NCBI GenBank assembly: GCA_015522955.1 | Contig: WALG01000163.1 | Coordinates: 1 to 5,377 of the forward strand | Direction: 5' to 3' | DNA: 5,377 bases | DNA from: DHVE2 group archaeon | GTDB lineage: Archaea > Thermoplasmatota > Thermoplasmata > Thermoplasmatales > Aciduliprofundaceae | Part shown: piece after piece, positions 1 through 5,327 of the stretch | Layout: every line of letters starts with the position of its first letter | Position numbering within the stretch: the first letter of the stretch is position 1 | Program-made: the position numbers and the translations under genes | Notes under the pieces: model-generated | Database searches by the model: none | Seen by the model: only the letters and a program-made list of their open reading frames with translations | What the model was told of the DNA's origin: nothing

Positions 1-6
1 CTATAT

Positions 7-15
7 TCACCACCT
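7..15 (-). promoter_or_regulatory. Shine-Dalgarno of a divergent gene that starts off the left edge
   Basis: On the minus strand these bases read AGGTGGTGA, a good partial match to the archaeal anti-SD complement (AGGAGGTGATCC). Only six bases (ATATAG) separate it from the edge of the window, so a start codon would fall just outside. An AT-rich TATA-like stretch on the same strand (ATATATAA at 43-50) would put the transcription start near 21, which fits. The gene itself is not visible, so its identity is unknown. Confidence 0.4.
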
Positions 16-34
16 GCAGCTCTCTAAAGAAAGA

Positions 35-42
35 TTTAAATA
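35..42 (+). promoter_or_regulatory. TATA box of the padR-MATE operon
   Basis: TTTAAATA matches the archaeal box A consensus and is preceded by a purine-rich BRE-like run (AAAGAAAGA, 26-34). The usual 22-27 bp spacing puts the transcription start around 61-65, giving a leader of about 20-25 nt that includes the SD of the first gene. The surrounding AT-rich stretch to position 50 can also be read as a TATA box on the minus strand, so the region may be a shared divergent promoter. Confidence 0.7.
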
Positions 43-70
43 TTATATATCTATCTACCTGTAAAATTAC

Positions 71-84
71 ATATCAGGTGATAT
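71..84. promoter_or_regulatory. Perfect palindrome at the padR SD, candidate PadR operator
   Basis: ATATCA-GG-TGATAT is a perfect 6+2+6 inverted repeat centred on the SD and just downstream of the predicted transcription start. A second, imperfect dyad overlaps it: TATC-T-ACCTG (52-61) against CAGGTGATA (75-83), with one unpaired base. PadR proteins are dimers that bind interrupted palindromes in their own promoters, so this is the natural autoregulatory operator. It does not contain the ATGT/ACAT half-sites of classic bacterial PadR operators, so the assignment rests on position and symmetry. Confidence 0.45.
76..82 (+). promoter_or_regulatory. Shine-Dalgarno of padR
   Basis: AGGTGAT is an exact complement of the archaeal 16S tail and ends 3 nt before the ATG at 86 (5 nt from the GGTG core). 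It fixes the start of the first gene and shows that this transcript, unlike others in the window, is translated with a leader. Confidence 0.75.
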
Positions 85-85
85 A

Positions 86-550
86 ATGCTTGAACACCCA
101 CGTAAAAAGGGCATGTCGTTGATAATTCTTGACATATTACGAGAGAACCCTCTGCATGGGTATGCCATAGGAGAGAAAATAGAGGAGATATATGGGGTTG
201 AGAGGCCAAGTTCAGGTTTAATATACCCCATCCTATCCTCCCTTCAGAGAAATCATCTTGTGAAAATTTATCGCAGGGGAGAGAGGGATAAAAAGATATA
301 CGAAATCACACCCCGTGGCCTGAGGTATCTGGAAGTGCACAATGAGGAAGTCCAGCGCAGCAAAGATTTCCTGCGAAGACTTGGTGAGTTTCACAGGATG
401 GGTGGTCATCAGTTGATGGATGTAATAAAACTCCTTATTGAAAAAATGGATGAGTTGAGCCCGGAGGATAAGCGCAAGATAAGCGAACTAATCAGTGATG
501 ACAGTAGAAAAATCCGCTGGCTTGTGGAAATGGGGGAAGAAAATGAATGA
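86..550 (+). CDS. PadR family transcriptional regulator
   Basis: A 154-residue PadR-like winged-helix repressor, the usual size for the family. The N-terminal PadR domain spans about residues 8-82 and shows the family hallmarks in order: an N-terminal helix ending in HGYAIGEKI, the recognition-helix segment SSGLIYPILSSL, and the wing RRGERDKKIYEITPRG. A helical, charged C-terminal region (about 88-150) should form the dimerisation arm. The ATG is fixed by an AGGTGAT SD. The stop codon overlaps the start of the MATE transporter by 8 nt, so the two are translationally coupled. The established PadR pattern is ligand-relieved repression of an adjacent transporter. I infer that it represses itself and the pump through the palindrome at 71-84. 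The inducing ligand cannot be told from sequence. Family assignment is firm; the regulon is inference. Confidence 0.92.
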   Translation: MLEHPRKKGMSLIILDILRENPLHGYAIGEKIEEIYGVERPSSGLIYPILSSLQRNHLVKIYRRGERDKKIYEITPRGLRYLEVHNEEVQRSKDFLRRLGEFHRMGGHQLMDVIKLLIEKMDELSPEDKRKISELISDDSRKIRWLVEMGEENE

Positions 551-1931
551 AAATATAAAGAAGAATGTCAAGATTTTACTGGGTGACCCTAAAAAAGCCA
601 TAATCAAACTCTCAATTCCTATGATAATTGGTGGCATGGTTCGCACCCTTTACAACTTTGTGGATGCAATCTGGGTTTCTGGACTTGGTACCGATTCCCT
701 TGCTGCTGTGGGACTCGTGATGCCCTTCATGATGATAATTTCTGCCATAGCAATGGGTATTGGAGTGGGTGGAAGTTCAGCCATATCGCGGGCCATAGGA
801 GCCAAGAACAGAAAACGAGCAGGCAATATTGGAGAACATACAATTATCTTCGGGATACTCATAGGCTCAGTATTTGGATTTTCTCTCATTCCATTCCTGC
901 ACGGGATTTTTCTATCTATGGGTGCAGGGACCGAAACTGCATTCTTGGCATTTCAATATGGCACGGTGGTGCTTTTAGGTACACCTCTCACATTTCTCTC
1001 CGCGCTTGGCAATGCAATTCTCAGGGGTGAGGGGGATACCAAGAGAGCAATGTACGTTATGGTCATAAGTGCCCTTTTAAATATGGTACTTGACCCAATT
1101 TTTATCTACACCCTGAGATTAGGTGTGGTAGGTGCAGCAGTAGCCACTGTACTCTCCATAGGCTTTTCTGCGGGAATAGTAACCTATTGGATTTTGATTA
1201 AAAAAGATACCTATGTACAGTTAAAACTGAGGTATTTCAAACCCATGGCAGGAATTCTGAAGGAAATCTTTGCGGTGGGCATACCTTCCTCTTTAGCCCA
1301 GATTTCCATGTCACTCACCATGATTATCCTAAACACAATAGTTCTCATGGCCGGTGGCGATTATGGCATGGCAGTGTTCTCCGGAGGCTGGAGAATAGTG
1401 ATGCTGGCCATAGTACCACTCATGGGCATAGCAGCCTCAGTAACCTCAGTAACGGGTGCTGCATTCGGAGCACGCAACGCTGAGAAATTGAGAGTTGCGT
1501 ATCTGTATGGGGTGAAAATTGGCACACTCATTGGCTTGGTTACCGGAGTGCTCATAGGAATCTTTGCTCCACAACTCACCTATCTATTCACATACTCTCA
1601 GGCATCGAAACACCTTGCACCGGGAATTATAGAGTTTTTGAGATATGTGGTATTCTATTTCCCGGGAGTTGCCTCCGGGATGCTCACATCCAGTATGTTT
1701 CGCGGAATGGGTAAAGGATTCCACTCTCTAACTCTAAATATCCTGAGAACGCTCATTATGCAGGTTCTTTTCACTTACCTCTTAGGCATAACTTTTGGTT
1801 TCGGATTACCGGGAATATGGCTTGGCATAGTGATTGCGAATATAACCGCATCTATCATAGGTATTCTCTGGGGTAATGCCACAGTGAGAAGACTGGAAAA
1901 AGCATGGGCCATGCAAACTCCTGCCCCATAA
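543..1931 (+). CDS. MATE family cation-coupled multidrug efflux pump (PfMATE-like)
   Basis: A 462-residue membrane antiporter of the MATE family (NorM/DinF group) that exports drugs or metabolites in exchange for H+ or Na+. Two six-helix lobes are visible, joined by a charged cytoplasmic loop near residues 219-233 (IKKDTYVQLKLRYFKP). Counted from the ATG at 543, key residues recalled for the Pyrococcus furiosus PfMATE N-lobe fall at the same numbers: P26 (TM1 kink), D41 (in FVDAIW), N180 and D184 (in NMVLDPIF), and T202. This supports both a working cation site and this start, preferred over an upstream in-frame ATG at 495 lying inside padR. A G-rich stretch (GGGGGA, 532-537) can serve as SD. 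The 8-nt overlap with padR (ATGAATGA) implies one operon. The substrate is unknown. No frameshift or missing helix is apparent. Confidence 0.93.
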   Translation: MNENIKKNVKILLGDPKKAIIKLSIPMIIGGMVRTLYNFVDAIWVSGLGTDSLAAVGLVMPFMMIISAIAMGIGVGGSSAISRAIGAKNRKRAGNIGEHTIIFGILIGSVFGFSLIPFLHGIFLSMGAGTETAFLAFQYGTVVLLGTPLTFLSALGNAILRGEGDTKRAMYVMVISALLNMVLDPIFIYTLRLGVVGAAVATVLSIGFSAGIVTYWILIKKDTYVQLKLRYFKPMAGILKEIFAVGIPSSLAQISMSLTMIILNTIVLMAGGDYGMAVFSGGWRIVMLAIVPLMGIAASVTSVTGAAFGARNAEKLRVAYLYGVKIGTLIGLVTGVLIGIFAPQLTYLFTYSQASKHLAPGIIEFLRYVVFYFPGVASGMLTSSMFRGMGKGFHSLTLNILRTLIMQVLFTYLLGITFGFGLPGIWLGIVIANITASIIGILWGNATVRRLEKAWAMQTPAP

Positions 1932-1937
1932 TTTTCA

Positions 1938-2591
1938 TTATTTCCGTGGCCCGAAGATGCCCGTGCCAATCCGCACTATATTTGCACCTTCTTCCACTGC
2001 AATTTTCCAAGTATCGGTCATCCCCATGGAGAGATACTTTATCTGCTCGTCTCCGTATATGTAGCGCAATTCATCAAAAATTTCCCTGGTGAGTTTGAAA
2101 TAGGGTCGTATCTCTTCCGGGGTGCTCACCACAGGCCCCATGGTCATCACACCCATGAGGCGTACATGCTCCAGGGGATATATATCCTCCGCAAGTTTCA
2201 GGACATCCTCTGGCATAACTCCTGCCTTCTGCTTTTCTCTTCCTGAATTTACTTCAATTAGGATAAACATGATTTTACCTATAATCTTTGCCCTCTTATC
2301 GATCTCCATGGCGATTTTAAAAGAATCCACAGTTTCAATCATATTGAAGATTTCCACCGCTTTTTTCACCTTGTTACGCTGAAGATGTCCGATAAAATGC
2401 CATTCTACACGATTTCCTATCTCACTATACTTCGTGATGGCTTCCTGCACATAGTTCTCCCCTATTAAATCCACTCCCGCATCAATTGCCTGCAGAATTT
2501 CGTCCACACTTCTTCCCTTTGTCGCTGCCAAAAGCCTCACACCGTGAGGCAATTCATTTATAATTCTTCGCACATTCTCACGGATGCCCAT
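1938..2591 (-). CDS. yggS: YggS/PLPBP family pyridoxal-phosphate homeostasis protein
   Basis: A 217-residue cytosolic single-domain TIM-barrel protein of the YggS/PROSC (PLPBP, COG0325) family, which binds PLP and buffers its supply without known enzymatic activity. Visible motifs: K25 in LAATKG (the Schiff-base lysine), GENYVQE at 44-50, WHFIGHLQRNK at 64-74, LMGVMTMGP, and near the C-terminus LSMGMTDTW (187-195) and RIGTGIFG (207-214), the phosphate-binding end of the barrel. It is slightly shorter at the N-terminus than E. coli YggS, beginning close to the first barrel strand. There is no SD before the ATG, but a TATA box sits about 25 bp upstream, so the mRNA is probably leaderless. It is convergent with the MATE gene, 6 bp between stops, and divergent from the PhoU-TrkA_C pair. 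No functional link to either neighbour is evident. Confidence 0.92.
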   Translation of the reverse strand: MGIRENVRRIINELPHGVRLLAATKGRSVDEILQAIDAGVDLIGENYVQEAITKYSEIGNRVEWHFIGHLQRNKVKKAVEIFNMIETVDSFKIAMEIDKRAKIIGKIMFILIEVNSGREKQKAGVMPEDVLKLAEDIYPLEHVRLMGVMTMGPVVSTPEEIRPYFKLTREIFDELRYIYGDEQIKYLSMGMTDTWKIAVEEGANIVRIGTGIFGPRK

Positions 2592-2612
2592 GATTGTTAT
2601 ATCCCAATGTAA

Positions 2613-2620
2613 TATTTAAT
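2613..2620 (-). promoter_or_regulatory. TATA box of yggS
   Basis: On the minus strand the bases read ATTAAATA inside an AT-rich run. The centre is about 25 bp from the first base of the ATG at 2591, so transcription should start at or within a base or two of the start codon. The absence of an SD fits a leaderless mRNA. Confidence 0.55.
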
Positions 2621-2652
2621 TTATTTCTAAAATCTCCAAAGTTCTTGCGAAA

Positions 2653-2660
2653 ATATTATA
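2653..2660 (+). promoter_or_regulatory. TATA box of the PhoU-TrkA_C operon
   Basis: ATATTATA preceded by GCGAAA, a BRE-like element. The centre is about 29 bp from the ATG at 2686, predicting a leader of 0-5 nt. The bases before the ATG (CTACAGCAGAACA) contain no SD. With the yggS TATA on the other strand, this completes a compact back-to-back promoter pair in 94 bp. Confidence 0.55.
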
Positions 2661-2685
2661 TTTCTCCATTTTCTACAGCAGAACA

Positions 2686-3258
2686 ATGGAGAATGTAAAA
2701 GACCTGCTAGTGGAAATCAAAGAAAAATCTGAACTCATTGTGGACCTTGCCTATTCCTCGATTATCCTGGACAGTGAGGACATGGCGCGGGAAGTGGAGA
2801 GTCTAGAGGATGAGTTGCGGGAGTTGACTTACCGTATAAAGATAAGCACCATGCTGGCAGCAAACAATCTCGAAGAGGCAGAGCAACTGGCTGGTATCCT
2901 CGAAGTTGCGGATGCCGCTCGTACTATAGGCAATGCCGCCGCCGATATAGCAAATCTCTTGGAGATGGATATCACAACACGTCCATTTTTACCAAGTTTG
3001 TTTATGAAGGCGGATGAAAAGATACACGCTGTGCGTATTTATCCCGGCTCCTCTATAGTGAACCGACGCATAGGAGAACTGGATATAGAGAAGGAGACAG
3101 GTGTGAGAGTTATAGCCATAAAGAGGGGACGTGGATGGATTTACGACCCGGAGGATGAGGTTCGTATAAAAGTGGATGATATACTCATAATCCGGGGCAC
3201 CGAGGACGGTTATGAATATCTGGATAAGGTAGCCAGGGGGGAGGAGAGTTGGGATTAG
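2686..3258 (+). CDS. PhoU domain plus TrkA_C (RCK_C) domain protein, first of a tandem pair
   Basis: A 190-residue soluble protein of the archaeal PhoU-TrkA_C type (COG3273-like). Residues 1-100 are a helical PhoU-like domain with an N-terminal helix containing KSELIVDLAYSSI and a later helix with ARTIGNAAADIANLL, a degenerate form of the PhoU metal-site signature. Residues 111-185 are a TrkA_C/RCK_C domain (VRIYPGSSIVNRRIGEL, VRVIAIKRGRGWIYDP, VDDILIIRG), a small ligand-binding module known from K+ and other ion transport regulators. Members of this family often sit beside cation transporters in archaea, so a role in gating or sensing for ion transport is likely but unproven. No membrane segment is present. 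It overlaps its paralogue downstream by 10 nt and has its own promoter. The transcript is probably leaderless, since there is no SD. Confidence 0.85.
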   Translation: MENVKDLLVEIKEKSELIVDLAYSSIILDSEDMAREVESLEDELRELTYRIKISTMLAANNLEEAEQLAGILEVADAARTIGNAAADIANLLEMDITTRPFLPSLFMKADEKIHAVRIYPGSSIVNRRIGELDIEKETGVRVIAIKRGRGWIYDPEDEVRIKVDDILIIRGTEDGYEYLDKVARGEESWD

Positions 3259-3818
3259 GTGAGATGCTAATCTCCATGAAAAACATCTCCGAACTTATGG
3301 TGGACCTTGCATACTCAGCACTCATTTTTAATAACAAGGAGATTGCAGAGGAGGTAAAATATCTCGAGGAGAAAATAGATGAAAACTATTATCTTCTGCA
3401 GGAGGAGGCAGTTAAAAAAGCCATAGAGGATGGCAATGCATCTGCAGCCGTAGTGCTCATAAGACTAGCCACGAGCATAGAAGCCATATCTGATGCTGCG
3501 GTACAGATAGCCGATGTGGTACTCCGCGATATTGAGCCTCACCCTGTTCTCAAAGAGAGCATAAAAGAGAGTGATATCACCATCACCCGAGGTAGAGTCT
3601 CGGAAGACAGCGTTCTAGCAGGCAAAACTCTTGGAGAACTGAATCTAGCCAGCGAGACGGGAATGTGGATCATAGCAATAAAAAGGGGCCATGCTTGGAT
3701 TTTTGGCCCTACAGAGAACACAAAAATTTTGGCGGATGATATTTTGCTTGCCAAGGGACCTATTGAAGGCGTTCAGCATTTTCTTCGCCTGTGCTCAGGC
3801 AAGGATAAGAAGATTTAA
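3249..3818 (+). CDS. PhoU domain plus TrkA_C domain protein, second of a tandem pair
   Basis: A 189-residue paralogue of the preceding gene with the same layout: a PhoU-like helical domain (about 1-100; SELMVDLAYSALIF near the start, SIEAISDAAVQIADVV at 76-91) and a TrkA_C domain (about 109-182; LAGKTLGEL, IIAIKRGHAWIFGP, ADDILLAKG). The PhoU signature is better kept here (E78, D82, D89) than in the first copy. The start is uncertain. TTG at 3249 has an SD-like GGAGG (3240-3244) and gives an N-terminus that aligns with the first paralogue to within one residue, so I prefer it. ATG at 3264 or 3276 would shorten the protein by 5 or 9 residues, the latter with AGGTGA at 3257-3262 as SD. The 10-nt overlap implies co-translation, and the two proteins may form a heteromer. 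No transporter gene is adjacent, so the target is unknown. Confidence 0.83.
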   Translation: MGLGEMLISMKNISELMVDLAYSALIFNNKEIAEEVKYLEEKIDENYYLLQEEAVKKAIEDGNASAAVVLIRLATSIEAISDAAVQIADVVLRDIEPHPVLKESIKESDITITRGRVSEDSVLAGKTLGELNLASETGMWIIAIKRGHAWIFGPTENTKILADDILLAKGPIEGVQHFLRLCSGKDKKI

Positions 3819-3821
3819 ATA
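3814..3821 (+). promoter_or_regulatory. TATA box of the beta-CASP gene, overlapping the upstream stop codon
   Basis: TTTAAATA is a consensus box A with a purine-rich BRE-like flank (AAGGATAAGAAGA). It contains the TAA stop (3816-3818) of the preceding gene. The centre lies about 28 bp before the ATG at 3846, predicting a start of transcription around 3841-3845. No SD is present between, so the transcript is probably leaderless and separate from the PhoU-TrkA_C operon. Confidence 0.65.
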
Positions 3822-3845
3822 GTAGAGGCGTTAAACCGTCTCCTA

Positions 3846-5087
3846 ATGAGCAGTAAGGTGGAAGCCACCTTTCTTGGTGGTGCTGAGGAAATCGGTAGTT
3901 TAGGCTTGTATCTTAGATTAGGAGAGTTGAGATTACTCTTTGAGTATGGTATCACTCCCTCCAAGCCACCAGCGTATCCCATGCACGCACCGCCCATGGA
4001 TTCTGTTTTTCTCACTCATGTTCATTTAGACCATTCTGGAATGCTTCCCCGCATCTCTTCAGAATATGATGTAAATATCTATGCCACCCAACCTACTCTA
4101 GATGTACTTCCTCTTTTACTTTATGATACTATAAAGGTTGCAGATTTAGAAGGTTTTCCAATTCCCTTCACCAAGGAAGAGGTTGAGAATCTGATGGAAA
4201 ACACAATTCCCATCGATTATGGCAAGAGTATTGAACTGGGCAGTATTGAGGTGGTGCCTCACAACGCTGGACATATTCCGGGAAGTGCCATGTACCAAAT
4301 AAAAGATGATCGCAGCATTCTCTTTACTGGGGATATACAGAGTGTAAATACACATTTAGTATGGGGAACTAAGCCCATTAAAACTGATGTACTCATCATG
4401 GAAACCACGTATGCGGGTAGAGAGCATCCCAAAAGGGATGAGGTGGAAAAGCAGTTCTTAGAGAAGATAGAAGAAGTTGTAGGTCGAGGAGGCAAGGCTA
4501 TAGTTCCTGCCTTTGCTGTGGGACGTACCCAGGAGATAATGCTCGTTCTTGCCACTCAAGAATACGACCTGTGGGTTGATGGAATGGGTAGATTTGTGAC
4601 CAACTTGTTTTTGCAAAATCCTGCATATCTCAGATCAGCAAAGAAACTCAAAAAGGCAAGAAATAAGATAAAAACTGTGCGAAAGAGAAGTGATCGAAGA
4701 AAAGCGCTCAAAGGTGAGGTAATAATAGCCACCAGCGGAATGCTTGAGGGTGGACCTGTGCTTCATTATATAAATCATCTTAAAAATGACCCAAAGAGTG
4801 CCATACTTCTGACCGGGTATCAGGTGGAGGGCACCAATGGCAGGCTCCTCATGGATCGTGGAATATTGGAACTCTATGGAATAAAAGAGAAGATAGATTG
4901 CGAGGTAAATTTCTTTGACTTTTCAGCCCATGCAGGGCACAGCGAACTTGTGGAATTTGCCGAAAAAAGTGATCCGGAGAAGATAATATTAATGCATGGC
5001 GATAACCGCGAGGTCCTAGCAGAGGATCTAAAAAACAGGGACTTCGAGGTAGTTATCCCCAAAAATGGAGAAAGTTTCTCTATTTAG
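3846..5087 (+). CDS. Archaeal CPSF-like beta-CASP metallo-beta-lactamase ribonuclease (KH-less, aCPSF2-type)
   Basis: A 413-residue metal-dependent nuclease of the beta-CASP family (COG1236, related to eukaryotic CPSF73/Ysh1), expected to cut RNA in processing, decay or 3'-end formation in the cytosol. The metallo-beta-lactamase motifs are in order: motif 2 THVHLDHSG (H58, H60, D62, H63), motif 3 AGHIPGSA (H143), motif 4 TGDIQS (D163). The beta-CASP cap follows: motif A METTYAG (E186), PAFAVGRTQE (221-230), SGMLEGG, motif B DFSAHAGH (H362) and motif C MHGDN (H384). There is no N-terminal KH extension, so it is not aCPSF1; the CPSF-like cap motifs and the length favour aCPSF2 over aRNase J. 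One oddity: motif 1, normally Asp, reads LLFEYG with Glu at residue 33. It has its own TATA box and probably a leaderless mRNA. The stop overlaps convergent rpoK by 8 bp. Confidence 0.92.
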   Translation: MSSKVEATFLGGAEEIGSLGLYLRLGELRLLFEYGITPSKPPAYPMHAPPMDSVFLTHVHLDHSGMLPRISSEYDVNIYATQPTLDVLPLLLYDTIKVADLEGFPIPFTKEEVENLMENTIPIDYGKSIELGSIEVVPHNAGHIPGSAMYQIKDDRSILFTGDIQSVNTHLVWGTKPIKTDVLIMETTYAGREHPKRDEVEKQFLEKIEEVVGRGGKAIVPAFAVGRTQEIMLVLATQEYDLWVDGMGRFVTNLFLQNPAYLRSAKKLKKARNKIKTVRKRSDRRKALKGEVIIATSGMLEGGPVLHYINHLKNDPKSAILLTGYQVEGTNGRLLMDRGILELYGIKEKIDCEVNFFDFSAHAGHSELVEFAEKSDPEKIILMHGDNREVLAEDLKNRDFEVVIPKNGESFSI

Positions 5088-5253
5088 CCCTTTTAACGGT
5101 TATGGGTATCACACCTTTTTTAAACTCGTACACGGCAACGTCCAGAGGGTCTATTATATCCTCCGGAACATGTACCAGAATAGGTGCGCCCATTGATATT
5201 TGAAGCGCCCGGGCACCGATTATCCTGGCTATCTCGAATCTTGTGTATTTCAT
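5080..5253 (-). CDS. rpoK: DNA-directed RNA polymerase subunit K (Rpo6/omega homologue)
   Basis: A 57-residue archaeal RNA polymerase subunit K, homologue of eukaryotic RPB6 and bacterial omega, which helps assemble and stabilise the enzyme by clamping the large subunit. The conserved core is plain: YTRFEIARIIGARALQISMG (3-22) followed by AP (23-24), then DPLDVAVYEFKKG and the terminal VIPITVKRAK. I choose the ATG at 5253: it gives the normal archaeal length and has GGTGG (5259-5263) as SD at 5 nt. A GTG at 5262 is also in frame and would add three residues (V,V/M,F), but would lie almost at the predicted transcription start. The gene has its own promoter and its 3' end overlaps the last codons of the beta-CASP gene. 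It is not in a visible ribosomal-protein/rpoN operon, as it is in many archaea. Confidence 0.93.
   Translation of the reverse strand: MKYTRFEIARIIGARALQISMGAPILVHVPEDIIDPLDVAVYEFKKGVIPITVKRAK
5116..5121 (+). terminator. T-tract, possible terminator of the beta-CASP transcript inside rpoK
   Basis: A run of six T residues lies about 29 nt after the beta-CASP stop codon, antisense to rpoK. Archaeal RNA polymerase terminates at short T-tracts without a needed hairpin, and none is obvious here. A matching A6 run at 5030-5035 gives T6 on the minus strand downstream of rpoK. Such tracts also occur by chance in AT-rich DNA. Confidence 0.25.
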
Positions 5254-5258
5254 AAAAA

Positions 5259-5263
5259 CCACC
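5259..5263 (-). promoter_or_regulatory. Shine-Dalgarno of rpoK
   Basis: GGTGG on the minus strand, 5 nt before the ATG at 5253, partially complements the 16S tail and decides for the ATG over the in-frame GTG at 5262, which would overlap it. Confidence 0.5.
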
Positions 5264-5287
5264 AGTATGCCGTTTAATGGATTTTAA

Positions 5288-5295
5288 TATTTAAA
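5288..5295 (-). promoter_or_regulatory. TATA box of rpoK
   Basis: TTTAAATA on the minus strand, preceded by CAAAAAG as a BRE-like element. The centre lies about 38 bp from the ATG at 5253, predicting transcription start near 5266 and a leader of about 12 nt holding the GGTGG SD. Confidence 0.65.
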
Positions 5296-5327
5296 CTTTT
5301 TGAGCGGTAATCAAGTGGTTGCCATCA

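Noticed and set aside
495..542. In-frame extension of the MATE gene upstream to the ATG at 495 (16 more residues)
   Set aside because: It lies within padR, adds a charged and Trp-containing stretch not typical of MATE N-termini, and would shift the residue numbering away from PfMATE, which matches exactly from 543.
650..889. Minus-strand frame of 79 codons within the MATE gene
   Set aside because: Antisense shadow of a clear transporter; composition is Pro/Met/Ile-rich low-complexity with no domain and no SD.
1904..2092. Plus-strand frame across the MATE/yggS junction
   Set aside because: Runs out of frame through the end of one real gene and antisense through the next; Ser/Pro/Cys-rich with no domain.
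2101..2172. Possible regulatory RNA antisense to yggS
   Set aside because: No promoter or stable isolated structure is evident; the sequence is fully explained as coding on the minus strand.
2122..2382. Plus-strand frame of 86 codons opposite yggS
   Set aside because: Antisense to a well-supported YggS family gene; no recognisable motif or promoter.
3815..4015. Minus-strand frame of 66 codons opposite the start of the beta-CASP gene
   Set aside because: Covers the TATA box and the first conserved residues of the nuclease on the other strand; no SD or homology.
4259..4555. Minus-strand frame of 98 codons within the beta-CASP gene
   Set aside because: Ser/Thr-rich shadow antisense to conserved motifs (GDIQS, METTY, AFAVGR); no independent evidence of coding.
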